64,000 nt of DNA, from positions 22,971,182 to 23,035,181 of the forward strand of contig NW_020312785.1 of assembly GCF_003265705.1 (NCBI RefSeq), written 5' to 3'. This document shows positions 12,321-24,632 of the stretch, one piece after another. The notes below the pieces were generated by a model that was not told the DNA's origin, searched no databases, and worked only from the letters and a program-made list of their open reading frames with translations. Within the stretch, counting starts at the first letter, position 1; each line of letters begins with the position of its first letter. Origin of the DNA: Callorhinus ursinus. Its lineage: Eukaryota > Chordata > Mammalia > Carnivora > Otariidae. Made by a program: the position numbers and the translations under genes.

Positions 12321-13250
12321 GTGGAAGAAGACTTGTCTCAGGAGATAAGGGCATCGCCAAGTGCATTATCCAATCCAGTCATGAAGTGGGGTCATCCATT
12401 ACCTCCACAAGTCCATAGTTAATCCCATGGAGTGGGATCTGACCTTCGAAGTGATTTTGTCATCCCAGCCACATAGACTTGGTCAAGGTGATAGCTGAGT
12501 TATACAATTGTTGGGGAATCAACCCTATTTTTCAGCTGTCCAAATAATCATATGCCCATGGGGTTCTGTTATTATCCCCACAGAATAATAAGAAGACTGT
12601 CTGTGAGCTATTGTGGCAATTTCTCTGAAGTTTACCTCAAGTTGTCTAACTTAGGTGAACAAATATTTAAAGACAATCAGACCTAGAATTTAACATCCAC
12701 AAAGGTATGTTATTGAAACATAATTTTTCTCTCTAAAATCACCCTTATTTCCAGAGATAGCCAAATCAAGACTAATTTGTCTGCACAACAAGTCCAATTT
12801 TAACTAACTTGGCCAAATTATTTACATAAGCTCAGCAAGAATAGTGATTGATAATAGATATTTTTAGAATCTGCTTTGCTGCAACTTTTATAAGGAATCT
12901 CTAGGTTGAACTTTTAGTAGCCTCTCCAGGACAGAAGCCAAGTCAAGTACTTGACATCAGACATGCCTGTAATACCTATAGATATGGGTGGACTCCTCTT
13001 CGTGAGGTCTCCAAAGTATCCTGAGGTTCCTGCACCTCCTAGGAAGTGACATTCTTTACTCACCTGGTGAGGCTGCTGGGAACTCTGTAAGCAAGTTATC
13101 AGGCCAACAGTTCCAAGGAGCTTTATGGCTCTAGGTTTCAGAAAGTCAATCTTAGTTCCTTAAAGTTCTTTGGTTATATCTGAGTCTATGCAAGTCTCTC
13201 AAATACGACATTCCAGTCAAAGCCTCAGTAAAATAACCAGTGTTTCCAAT
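12321..13250. other. Probable 5' remainder of the provirus, not assigned
   Basis: This stretch abuts the RT fragment on its 5' side (minus-strand sense) and has the same moderate base composition. I could not recognise gag, protease or the RT palm, nor a 5' LTR. A good donor-like word (CAGGTGAGTAAAG, minus strand) occurs near 13060. It could be more of the provirus, or unrelated flank. Confidence 0.35.
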
Positions 13251-13334
13251 GGTGTCCTTTTACAAGGAGTACTTATGCAAATGACTATGATTGCCATGGA
13301 AGAAAAAATACTTGAGACCTTTTGAATTCATACA

Positions 13335-13487
13335 CAAACATACACACACACACCCACGTGTATGTATGTGTATATATGCATGTAACCATAATATATATAC
13401 ACATGTATATACATGTAACCAAAATATATATACACGTGTGTATATATGTATGTGTATATACACACATGTATATATATGTATATAATT
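13335..13487. repeat. Complex TG/CA/TA microsatellite with a 33-bp tandem unit
   Basis: Alternating purine-pyrimidine sequence ((AC)n, TATG and TATA runs). Within it a 33-bp unit beginning tgtaacca repeats from 13381 and again from 13414 with a few differences. Several blocks are palindromic (acatgtatatacatgt). Confidence 0.9.
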
Positions 13488-14439
13488 ACCTCTCCTTTCT
13501 AATTTCCGTACATTTTCCTATCATGAAAATGATTTTGTGAAGTGCATTATGTTTTCATAAAAGTATAAATTAAGGACAGAAGAAAGTATTAAATTTGAAT
13601 TTCCTTGGTTTTAGTCCTGAGGTGATCCAAGCCATTAAAGCTATTTAAACACCTTTCCTTTGGTATTCAAGATTGCAGCATGCTGTCTTGAGGCAAATGT
13701 AATGCTAAAAAATAAGACTTTAGTGATAAAAAAAAAAAAAAGAGGAACAAAGACTGAGCTACTCTTGTCAGTGTCAGTAGGTAAAGAGCGCTAATCTGTC
13801 TTCATTATTGTTATGCATGCTGTAATGCCAGGTGGGAGCATGTGTAGCATCTTTTACCATTATCCAAGAGCTAAGTACCATGAAGAAACTTAAAGGCAGA
13901 ATTATCTTTGATCAACAAAAATGTGGCAATCATTTCAGTCTGAAATTGCCTTCAGGGGATTTTGACATCTTTCTGCGAAGATGCCAAGACCTCTCACTTT
14001 CCCACATTGTCATTATTTAGATTGTAAAGTTCGTTAGATTTTTATTCTTAGCACAAGCTGCTTCTCAGGGAGAGAAAAAAAAAAAATCTCCAAAACAATA
14101 AAACACCTTTATCAGATTTTTTTGGTAATCCCCCTAAAGACATAAAAATTAACCTAAGAGGAAAAAAGAATCACAAGATTAAAAAAAATGCAAGAACGGT
14201 CAGTCAGAATTAAATCATTATTAAATCTTTTTGAACAGTTTCATTTCTGACCTGTAGATTCTTGACTCCTCTAAAAGATAATTTTCATTTACTTTTGAAA
14301 TCTTGCACATGACCCAGATTTGCTAAACCCCAACTAATCAAAATTGGCCCCATGCAGAGTTGTTAAATAAATGACATTTGCTTTGGGGTTCTTTTTAGTG
14401 CCCTTTCCCACTGCCTGTAGGACATTCTTGAAATAACTC

Positions 14440-14900
14440 ATCATATCCAAAAACCAACCTATGCCTCTTTCCTCACACCCAAGCCCCACTCCACTCCTAG
14501 ACCACCACTTGCTACTTTTTGAGTGTTCCCCATGTTAGTAAGTGGACTCATCATTTGCCGAGTTATTAAAAAAGATATGCACTCATCCTTGATTCCATAT
14601 CAATCTTCACATTGCTAATTCTACCTTCTAAATATTTCTTGAATTTGTCCCTTTTACTCCATTCTCAAGTAAACTTTCCACTATCTCATGTCCCTCTTAA
14701 TCTGTTCTCCACCAGATAATTATGCTGACCCAGTTAAATGAAATCTGGTTCTCTCACTCTTTTGTTTCAACTCTTCAAGGTATAGAATAAAAGCCACATT
14801 CTTTTAGGTCACAAGACTCCCTGTAATCCTGACCCTGCTTACATCTTCAGTCCTTTTTTAGCTCTCAATTCTTTTCTCAGTTACTTCCAAATCCGATCAG
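14440..14900 (+). repeat. Old LINE 3' region (L2/L1M-like)
   Basis: CT-rich sequence with landmarks of the old LINE tail: taccttctaaatatttcttgaat, ccattctcaa..., the 'ttctcactctttt...tcaactcttcaa' segment and 'aaagccacattctttt'. Diverged; family called by eye. Confidence 0.5.
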
Positions 14901-15029
14901 TGACTAAATATAATTAACAATTAAAAAATTAGAAATATACGTAACAAGTCTGGTAACCTAAGAAGAGTCACTATGGTTTTAAGGTGCATTATATGAAGAG
15001 ATTTAGGGAGATAAAGTTAGACTAGTAAA

Positions 15030-15440
15030 TTGTGATTATTCATGGAGAGACCTAATGACATACTAAGGGATATGGATTTGATTTATTCTGAAGGAAATGG
15101 GAAGCCAAGGGGAGACATGATCAGTGTGATAGTTTAGGATAATAAAGGTTAGAACGATAGATAAAATTGGGTGGAGTGTGCAGGGCTGGATTGGGAAACC
15201 AGTAAGGAAGCTATTAAAGTGGACTAGAAAAACTTCCATTATGGTAGTGGCTGTAAAAATGGTAAGAAGAAATCAAAGGGAGAATTATAACGAAGGAAAA
15301 TTGATAGTTCTTAGCAACTGATTGCCTGAGGGAGACAAAAGGAGAGAGAAGAGTCAAAGGTAACTGAGGATTTGAGCATAATGAGTAGGAGGACGATGGC
15401 ACCATCAACACCTAAGACGTACTGGAGGAAGAACACACTA
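15030..15440 (-). repeat. Old LINE tail, antisense (L2/L1M-like)
   Basis: GA-rich sequence with the antisense landmarks of the same class: atgggaagcc, atgatcagtgtg, gtgg...gctgtaaaaatgg, agagtcaaaggtaactgagg, and gacgatggcacca. It lies in the opposite orientation to the piece at 14.4-14.9 kb. Confidence 0.5.
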
Positions 15441-16189
15441 TGTCCAGCTCCAGCCATATTGGGTTTGAGCAGTATTGTGACATGCCATTCATGTAATGTT
15501 CAGAGAAGAAAACTAAAAACTTCAAACTCTCTTCTATTCTGAGTCACAGATTTTCATTGATTATTTTTTTAAACACCGCTTCCCTTGGTCCTAGTATGGG
15601 GAAAACAAAATGACATAGCCTAGACATTTATAATTCTGTAAGGGACTATTCAAATCCTAGTTGGTATAGCACAAAGCAGGACTGGTTACATAATTTACAG
15701 GGCTCGGTGCAAAATGAAAATTTGGGGTCCCTGGTTTAAATATTAAGGATTTAAAGACTATAACATTAGCAGACCAAGTCCTGGGTCCTTCTAAGCACTG
15801 AGTTCTGTGCAACTACAGAGATTTCACACCTGTGAGGTCAGCCTGTGCTGGGATGGAGTGTTCTACCTCTCTTATTTTCATGATTGCTAGAAGAGAAGAT
15901 TTTAAGTGTCCATCTACATCCTCTTGCATATCTCAAGATGCCCTTTTAATTCTGATGAGGCACAATCAGCTCTACTCATATTGTGTTTGATATAACTGTA
16001 GTTAGTCAAAGTAAACCTTCTTTGAGAGAACTCTTGACACATTTACTATCTGTCAAAGACACAGATATTATGGGGAAAAAATGGAGAAGAAAAAGAAGTG
16101 GTTGAGAAAAGTAAAGCAAAAAGATCTCATTTTTTGCTATATTTCTTCTTGTTATTAAATTAAATATTTAATATTATTTTATTTTTTAA

Positions 16190-16420
16190 TAAGCATTAGC
16201 TAGGTATAGTTTCTAAACCCTTTACAAATGTTAACTGGTGGTTCAGAACAAATCTAAGAAGTAGATCTATTATCCCCATTCTATAGGTGAGGAATGCAAG
16301 GCACATAGAGGTTGAGGATTTGCCCAGCATTATACAGCAAGAAGTGGCAGAGACAAAATTTAAAGTAGGGCCCTCTGGCTCCAGAATTCATGTTCTTACA
16401 TTAATATACTGTGCTATTAC
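16190..16420 (-). repeat. MIR, antisense
   Basis: A well-preserved MIR: aaaccctttacaaatgttaa, attatccccattctatag, gtgaggaatgcaaggcacat, agaggttgagg, gcccagcattatacagc, aagtggcagag, then ctctggctccagaattc. Confidence 0.9.
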
Positions 16421-17177
16421 CTCAATATGCTACCACTTCCCCACAAACTAAAACAGGGGTAGAATAAGATGTTACTTATTTTTAAAATTCCAGGGGAAAT
16501 GGTTATTTGATATAAAAATATTTTTCAAAAAAAATTGTCCTAAGTAGAATGAACAAAAATCATGAAACATTATTGATAGTACCCAAGAGAGAAATAGTGG
16601 AACTTTAGGTAAATTTTGAATAGAGCATTTGAGGTAAGTTAGCATTACAAACATACACTACCTTTCATTTAAATTCCTACAATTATCTACAACTAGAATT
16701 TAAGTTAGTAACTTGTCATCTAATGTATAAAGTATGATATTAAATGTCTACTTTGAGGGGGAGAGGAAGGAGGGGTTTCTTTTGAATTTTTTAATTGACT
16801 GCTTGGTATCTTGCGATCTCCTTGCCTCATGCCTAATACAGTGAAAAGTTAAAGAACTTTTGTTTTATTATTTGGCATTCTGTACTATAATATAAAACCA
16901 TTAAACCCGAGACCTTGGATGTTTCAAGAATTTGGAAGCATCTGGCAGGGAGATGCTGATAGAGAAGTCTGACTGGGAACAGACACAAGTTGGTGTGCAT
17001 CAGGCTCCTAGAGAATAGTCTAATTTTAGTTATTTGGAGAAATCAAAATGTGCATGCTAACTTTCTGACATATGAAAGAAAAAGCAATAACTTAATACTA
17101 ACATCTAATCTAATTCATTATCTTCAGACTTGTTAAAATCAAGATGATCATAAAATTTATTTTCTAAAACATGGAGC

Positions 17178-17580
17178 TGTTACAGGAATTTTCCTTTAGT
17201 TCCCTCAGTTCTTGGTCATGCTGTTTCAAAGAATGAAGAGATAGACCAGACGAGTGGTGGGCAGCAGAGCAAAGTTTATTGAGCGATAGTAAAATGATTG
17301 TACAAAGCTCCTGAAGACAGAGGGGAAAGGGAAAGTGTTGCCATAGGAGTTTCCAAGTCTAGGGGTCTTTATGGGCTGGTTGGCAGGCTGTTTCAATCTG
17401 ACGAACCCTCCCTGAGCCTGTCATCCAATCAGGGTTTTGTCATCTATCTATCACCCAGGAAAGGGTGGAAGGCTCCTTCCAGGGTGGTGTAATATCCTTT
17501 TAAAGTGGTTTCCTCTTGGGGGTGGGGGGAGCTGGGGCGCCCTTGTCCTTGCCTGCCTCTCTTCCAACTTTCCTTCATCA
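17178..17580 (-). mobile_element. Solo LTR, gammaretrovirus-like (ERV1)
   Basis: On the minus strand it starts TGATGAAGGAAAGTTGG at 17580 and ends ...CCTGTAACA at 17178. It contains the classical CAATAAACTTTGCTC poly(A) and R/U5 boundary (plus-strand tttatt at 17275-17280). A 4-bp near-match flank (gagc at 17174-17177, gaac at 17581-17584) fits the 4-bp target duplication of this class. It differs from the LTR family at 7.5 and 10.1 kb. The open frames inside it are not genes. Confidence 0.75.
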
Positions 17581-17599
17581 GAACAGCTTTTGAAAGTAA

Positions 17600-18745
17600 A
17601 AGTGAGCATTATTAAAAATTATTCTGGGATAACAGGTATATGCCAGCATAGTCCCAGGCAAAGCAGGGTATACAGTCACTTGATTTATAACCAATCCAAC
17701 CTACCCATCTTCACCTTAGCCAATTGTACATAAACTGATTTCCAAAAAATGAAAGCTCATTAAACTCACTCCAAGCTGGTAACATTAGCTAACTGGCCCA
17801 GGTATAACCGTATGCATTTGGTTCATTTTCTGTGACTCAACACATGCGTGCGCAAATGTTTTTCAGCTCATCCACTTTTACTTCTCAGATATAGGTCAAT
17901 AGGAAATAGAAGTTTTGAAAACTGAAATTTCTAGCTTCTCATGCTTATACCAATTTTGAAAGATATGAAAGAAAGATGAGGGAGGGAGAGGGGGAAGAAA
18001 AAAGGGAAATAGAGGTCAACTGGCTATTTGGACAGTTGACTGCCAATTTTAGTATTAATACCTGTGAAATCTGGTCCAGTGATTTGATTTTTATCAATAA
18101 GCCCAGGTCTGATGAGGCTTAGAATTAAGAAACAGTCATCAAATTTAAAGGAATACCTATATATCAACCATATGTGAAGGTATACTCTAGACGGATATTT
18201 ATAGATTTAACATTTTTGTTTTGGGCTGCTTGTATGAGACCCAAGACTCTAGGACATATATGCATTTGTGATCTTGCTGATCCACCGATTTTATTTATAA
18301 ACTGAGCATGGAAATAAACCACTTATCTAGCAAGTGATCCTAGTTGACCATGGTCATCACATCCACACCTCAAAATTGGTGCTAGTGTTCTTCATTCACC
18401 ATTAGCAAGTATTTTATTGGAAGATTATATGCTAGAATAATGTCCAATAATTCAATGGCTTGATGTTCTCTATAATGAAAAAAAAAACAAAAAACAAACA
18501 ACAACAATAAAAACAACTCCCTTTTCCAAGAATCAAGGTCAACTGTGTGCACAAGCAAATCCCTACTAGTGGGTCAATCCATTTAAATCCAAAAATACAA
18601 GTCGTACGACTCTTTTGGAGAAACTAGAATTTGGACAGGGAAAGTTGGATGTTCTCACAGGATAGCATGAAGTTATGTGAATTGACGGATTGCCATAGAT
18701 TTTTAGGTAGAACAATTCCTGGATGTGAGAATAAGGATTCATGTC
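17600..18745. other. Unassigned stretch
   Basis: No gene or clear repeat. A purine-rich run lies at about 17965-18015, and an A/C-rich simple run at 18478-18516. Confidence 0.4.
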
Positions 18746-18747
18746 AC

Positions 18748-19285
18748 TTTAGTTATCTAATACTTTGTAACTAGCTACTCCAAAATTTAGTGGCTTAATA
18801 CAACATTTTTTGTTTTCTTCATGATTCTATGGTTGGCCAGACCCAGCTCAATGGTTCTTCTCTCCATGTGTTATCAGCTAGGTTATTAAGGCCTTCATCT
18901 GGGCACTAATATTAATATTAATGCCTTCAGCTAGGGCTGGATGTCCAAGAAACCTCATTCCTAGATCTGCCAGTTAATACTGGCTATCACCTGGGTTACA
19001 TGTTTGGCCTCCATGTAGCCTTTCTCTCTCCAGTGGTCTATACCTGCCTCCTCGGAACGTAGCAGTTGGGTTCCAACAGAATGAAAGCAGAAGCAAGCAG
19101 GCCTCTTTAAGCCTGGATTCAGAACTAGAACAGTATCACTTTCACCATTTCCTATGGGTCAAAGCATGTCATGGGACCAGTCCAGACTCCAGTGGAGTGG
19201 AAACAGTTTTCACCATTTAGTGCAAGAGAGGCACTTGCATATAGGAATGGATTTTGGACAGCTGCCTTTGCAGATAATCTACCAC
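18748..19285. repeat. Old LTR-like mammalian repeat ('agtggcttaatacaac' type)
   Basis: It has the landmarks of a widespread mammalian repeat: ctttgtaactagctactcc, agtggcttaatacaac, gattctatggttggcc, the gctagggctg segment, ccatgtagcctttctctct, gcaggcctctttaagcc, agaactagaacagtatcac, and gggtcaaagcatgtcat. A similar element lies at 41.2 kb. I do not assign the subfamily. Confidence 0.7.
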
Positions 19286-20267
19286 TCATGTGGTACCTGC
19301 TTCTGATGCGAAGTAGTCACTGAGAAACAAAGCTATCCACCCACCGGTATTGAAATCAGGGAGGCAAAAAAAGTACTGGATGCTTAATAAAATTTTCTTC
19401 CTAGTAATCATGATATAAATTGTTCCATAAGTTACTCCACACTGTCTTCCCTTAAGCTTTAAGTAAGTCTTCAAGTCACCAGGTTAGTTTGGTATTTTTA
19501 GGCATTTTCCCAACTTCTCATTTCTTGAAAAATGTCTGCTCTGGGAAAATTTTTTTTGCTAAGGTGCAAAAGCAAAATAATGTGCAACCTTTCTCCATCT
19601 AGTAGAGAGTTAACTAAGAAAAACAGGTGTAAATAATGTTTATCCAAACAAGAAATTAGTTAAAATATCATTAAGTTCAATCTATATGGATACATCTCTC
19701 CTAACAAAATTATATATAGCCAATAACCATTAACTATCATCTGAAATCATTCCTGCCTCATACAAAATTCTAATCAAACAGGTCTTAGTTCTGAAGAGTT
19801 CTTAATGGAAATATTTAGTATCTCAAGCATATTCTACTTTTAAAAATAAAATTCAGAAAATAAAACTCATGAAGATGTTTCTTATTCTCCAGTATTGTAT
19901 TACTTGAAAAGAATGTCTTCCTCCTTTTTTTCTCCAGGAAGTATAGCAAGCCTAGAATCACTCAGCAACAAATTCTGAAGACATACTATCTGAGAGGAGA
20001 AAGAAAGAAATTCCTCGTCTCCAAATGGCAAAGTCCACTCACACAACGGGGTGGAAGACATCATCATCCATAGGAAAATTCTGATTGACCTGATCTGACC
20101 AGGCAGAGAAAATTTATGGCTTATGTTTTATTTGGCCCCACCCCCCTTCACAACACATCTAATGTCTGTTTATCTGGACAATTTTAGGCTTCTTAAATAT
20201 AAGAGGTGGTTAGAAGACACGATACATAAACTTTTACAAATAAGGATCAACCTGATTCTTAAATTAT

Positions 20268-20332
20268 AAATATATACACACCTATACACACACACACACA
20301 CGCACACACGTGCGTATATATATATGTATATA
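20268..20332. repeat. (CA)n/(TA)n microsatellite
   Basis: Alternating tatacaca and cacacaca units, then a short CG-containing palindromic bridge (cacacgtgcgta) and (TA)n. Confidence 0.9.
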
Positions 20333-20527
20333 GGTTTCTAAATACTATTACAGACATAGGGGAAAAACTTTCAAAAGTTGTGTGCATCTAATAAAAGTAA
20401 TTTGAAAACTAATCATGGAATATTTCAGATTCTAAAGGCAAAAATTAGGTATACTTTTAAAATGATTTTGTCAGAATGGAACAATAAGTTTCATTAAAAT
20501 TAGGGGAAAAAAATAAATTTGTCAACT

Positions 20528-21005
20528 GTGGTAGGCAGAAAAGTGCCCTGTCCACCCAAAGATATTCATGCCTTAATTCCTGGAACCTTTGGACATGTTA
20601 TCTTACACAGTAAGACAGACTTTGGAAAAGGTGATTAAAGTTAAGAAACATGTCCTTTCGAACAAGATTGTCTTGGATTATCTGGGTGGGCCCAATTTAA
20701 TTACATGTGTCCTTAAAATTGGAGGACCATTCCAAGCTGTGGTCAGAGAAGAAGATATGACTATGGAAGAAGAGTCAGAAACACGCAATATGAAATGATC
20801 CAACCTGCCATTCCTGGCTTTGAAGATGGAAGACAAGGGACACCATCTACGCAATGTGGATAGCCCAGAAGCTGAAATGGTCAGTTACATGGATTCCCCC
20901 TGTGACTCTCCAGAATGGAACAAAGCCCTGTCAACATACTGATTTTAGCCCATATTGGACTTCTGACCTACAAAACTGGAAGATAATAAATTTGTAATTC
21001 TTATC
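20528..21005 (+). repeat. MaLR/MLT1-like LTR
   Basis: The MLT1 order is clear: gtggtaggcagaaaagtg, cccaaagatattcatgcc, taattcctggaacc, gattaaagttaag, tgggtgggcccaattt, gtgtccttaaaattgg, the purine-rich centre, then ttctgacctacaaaactg and gataataaatttgta at the polyadenylation end. Confidence 0.85.
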
Positions 21006-21901
21006 CCATTAAATTTCAAGCATTTTTTATTTCAATTATGTACTTATATAAAATGTTACTACCACCCAAACCTAAAAATACATAAAATATTTAGGCAATA
21101 CCAACATTCAAACTATTCTTATATATTCTAATCCATTACCTATGTTGAAAATTAATCTGTTGATAAATTAACATTGCTTAAATAAGTTCAATCTGTATTT
21201 AAACTGCATGTGCTCATAGATATGCTAATACATTTAATTGTATTGTTTCAAAGAATAGTTGATATATAATTTTTTCTTCCAGAGATGATATGGCAGATGC
21301 TGTCATTACTTAATATTTATATTTACCTCTATCTTTTCCAGACAGACTCCAATTCAAAGCAGGTAGAACCCTTTACAATTTCAGATGATGATTCATAATA
21401 GGACTAAAACTACCATTACTATGGCCCTATCCACCCTGCCTGTAGTGAGGCCTAGGGTTGGCCATATGGCAAAGGAGACTAAACAAAAAATCTCTTTGGG
21501 GACTTTCATTTCCACAAGAAGAGTTTTGCATCTTACCTTTGTCCTTAGATGAAATTTTGATGTCATGAGTCACAGTAGATATTGTGTAGCTAAAAGGTAA
21601 TAGAAAAGCACAAATACAAAAAGCCTACATGACAATGGTAGATAGAATAAAAAAACCTGCTTTGAACAGCCTTTCTTGGTCTTAGTTTTGAATACCTAAA
21701 AGATTTTTTATCACATAAGCTACAATTACCTGATTTTCTGCTACTTGCAGCCAAACATATGTTAACATGTATAAGTGAGGAGACATTTCTTTAGACACCA
21801 AAATATATACAAGTAGTCATAAACAAAGCTTTAAATTAAATATTCTTATCTGGGGTTATATCTGCAATGGAATCTAAGGTTTTGAAAATTAAAAATAAAT
21901 A

Positions 21902-22093
21902 GGGGCGCTTGGGTGGCTCAGCTGGTTAAGCATCTGCCTTCAGCTCAGGTCACGATCTCAGGTCCTGAGATCAAGCCCCACATCAGGCTCCCTGCTCGGT
22001 GGAGAGTCTGCTTCTCCTTCTCCCTCTGCCTCTCCCCCTGCTCATGTTTTTCTTCCCTTGCTCAAATTAATAAAGAATCTTAAAAAAATAAAA
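21902..22093 (+). repeat. Carnivore tRNA-derived SINE
   Basis: Head GGGGCGCTTGGGTGGCTCAG, conserved body and CT-rich segment, ending aattaataaagaatctta plus an A-rich tail. Confidence 0.95.
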
Positions 22094-23130
22094 GTGATAA
22101 ATAAAGAGGCAGGTCAGGGCTTTGGTAAACATTTGGAATTCTCAAAAGTTGTCCTCCATTACAAGAGTGTTTGGGGCAAATCCACTTTATGAATTTGCTG
22201 TAACTTTTGTAGAGGATTCAGTATTACTTATTCATGGGCTACTGGTTAGTATGAGTTGATAAATGCAGCCATGCAAAGAAAAATACTCTTCAAAACTGCT
22301 CTGTTCAGTTCTTTGAATGAAGACATTTGCGAGACAGACATCTGACAAAAGTCCCCAGCCTGATGCTGTGTATACATAGTCGGTGCTACTACATACGGTC
22401 ATTGGCAGTCCTCCCCAACACTGGCCATCATGATGCCTCAGTCTCCCTAACTCTTACACCACATCGAAATCCTTTTCTAGAAGGGAAAAAAAAAATCTGT
22501 TTGGGTGGAACTGTAGTCTCTTAAGACAAGCACAAGTTTAAAGCAACTTCATATTTAAGAGGAGTTTCTGTAAAAAACAAGTTTGTATGAGAGCTTTCAG
22601 CAAAAGAGCAAAATAGGTTGAGTAACGTTTTTTTGCTCCTCCTTTTTAGATCTATTCATTTCTTTTTTTCTCTATTCTTTCTTCTTCTTCTTCTTTTTTT
22701 TTTTTTTTTTCCTTTTTAACTCCAGTCTCTTTTCTCCTTCCTCCAACTTTTGGCACTGTTTTCTCTGTCAAAGATGTCAATAACCCTCCTTCCCTTCCCC
22801 CAAATGCATATTGGTCCCCTCATTTCTGCAACTGATATCATTTAAGAAGAAAATAATTTAAATTCATTCACATTAAAGAATGACTGGCTGATAGGCTCAA
22901 CTACCCCCATAATTATTTTTATTTTAAAACAAGGAGATTATTAACCTAAATTACGCTCATTAAAACAGCAGCTGGTACCTAGGACTAAGTTTGCATCCAC
23001 GCTCTGATGCTGTGTGTGTGTGTGAAACTGACCATGGCACCCATTCACATCAGGATGCACCTTGATCTTCTAAAAGTTTAAATTAGAAAATTGTTACAGC
23101 TTCTTAAAAAATAAAAAGTCAACACCCTAT
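22094..23130. other. Unassigned stretch with a CTT/poly(T) run
   Basis: No gene found. A (CTT)n and poly(T) run occupies about 22675-22712, and a (TG)n run lies near 23012. Confidence 0.4.
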
Positions 23131-23131
23131 G

Positions 23132-23162
<31 letters not shown>

Positions 23163-23181
23163 TATATATTTTTTTTTTTTA
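23132..23181. repeat. (TA)n microsatellite followed by poly(T)
   Basis: Fourteen uninterrupted TA units at 23132-23159 followed by a T-rich run. Confidence 0.95.
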
Positions 23182-23903
23182 ACATAGGGGAAGATGATGA
23201 TTTCGAGTTAGGGGATCTACATGGTATAGTTTTTCTGGGGCATGCATATGAATCATCTGACAAACTGGTTCTATACATTCTCTCAACTTTGACCAAAAAG
23301 ATAGTAATATTAAGAAAATAAAAATATAAGAATATAGTTTTAAACAGGAAAGAAAATTCTCATCCCCAACATTTTCTTCTTGGTAATTAACTGACCCAAA
23401 GAGTTTTTCCAGGTACTGCCACACTGAGAATGAAAAAAAAAGATTTATGTGGGGGATGATATGTGATTGTTGGATTCATTTACTCGTTAAGGACAAACTC
23501 CAGCCCTGTCAGAGCCAATGACAGGTGTGAAAGACGACAGCTGTAGAAACAACTGCTTCAGGAAGTCCCACACCTGCACATAGAAAACTTGGAACTTTCC
23601 CTATAATCTATGGTGTTCTTTTGAAATTTGACTTGCTACTGCGTCCTAAGTAAACAATGACACTGATTAAGGCTAGCATGCCTCCTTCGAACAAACTCAA
23701 CTCCAGTTATAAAAAGGCAATATATATATATATACACATACTGTCTAGATTCTAATTGGCTAGATTTGCTATCCTTCTGTTTGTGATGTAAGGTTACCAG
23801 ATGAAGAAAAGCAGCAGTAAATTCTAGTTATGGCTCAGGAAATTGCTGTGGCACTTAGTTTTAAATGCAAGTCAAAGTGAAATGCTATTAATAAAAAGGC
23901 TCA

Positions 23904-24100
23904 GGGCACCTGGGTGGCTCAGTTGTTAAGCGGCTGCCTTCAGTTCGGGTCATGATCCCAGGGTCCTGGGATCGAGCCCCGCATCGGGCTCCCTCCTCTG
24001 CGGGAAGCCTGCTTCTCCCTCTCCCACTCCCCCTGCTTGTGTTCCCTCTCTCACTGTCTCTCTGTCAAATAAATAAAATCTTAAAAATAAATAAATAAAT
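23904..24100 (+). repeat. Carnivore tRNA-derived SINE with 14-bp target duplication
   Basis: A well-conserved copy with an (AAAT)n tail. The direct repeat aataaaaaggctca flanks it at 23890-23903 and 24101-24114 with no mismatch, so the insertion is relatively young. Confidence 0.97.
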
Positions 24101-24400
24101 AATAAAAAGGCTCATGACACGGAAGGTTTATTTTAGAGTGGTATAATGCAATTGAGAGTGCTGGAATTCCAGGGTGGGATGTTAGACTATTTACAAAGTA
24201 GGAAGTGACTTACATTAGGGAAGCCTTGACCATAATTGAAATTAGCAAGGATGTATGGAGTCTACTGTTTTTATATGTACTATGTCTCCCTCAGGATGCT
24301 TACTACTAAACAGCTGAGGAAAAAGTTTTAAATATCCTTTAATTTAGGATAGGTAGCTTAGAGGCATAGGAGATTTAAATTTAATCAGAAACCAGTGAAT

Positions 24401-24632
24401 GGGGGCACCTGAGTGGCTCAGTAGGTTAAGCATCTATCTTTGGCTCAGGTCATGATTCCAGGGTCCTGGGATAGAGTCCCATATAGGGCTCTCTGCTCAG
24501 CAGGGAGCCTGTTTCTCCCTCTCCCCCTAACTCCATCTCCTTTTCCCTGCTGCTTAACCCCCCTCTCTGCTTGTGCTCTCTCTGTCAAATAAATAACATC
24601 TTAAAAAAAGGAAAGAAAGAAAAGAAAGAGAA
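24401..24632 (+). repeat. Carnivore tRNA-derived SINE with 14-bp target duplication
   Basis: A SINE body with an expanded CT-rich segment and a (GAAA)n tail. The flanks agaaaccagtgaat (24387-24400) and agaaaccaatgaat (24633-24646) differ by one base. Confidence 0.95.

Noticed and set aside
13050..13075. Strong splice-donor-like word (CAGGTGAGTAAAG) on the minus strand
   Set aside because: No matching exon, acceptor or open frame nearby; isolated donor words occur by chance.
12321..13250. Possible env or gag gene beside the provirus
   Set aside because: Stops in all frames and no diagnostic motif; left as unassigned flank.
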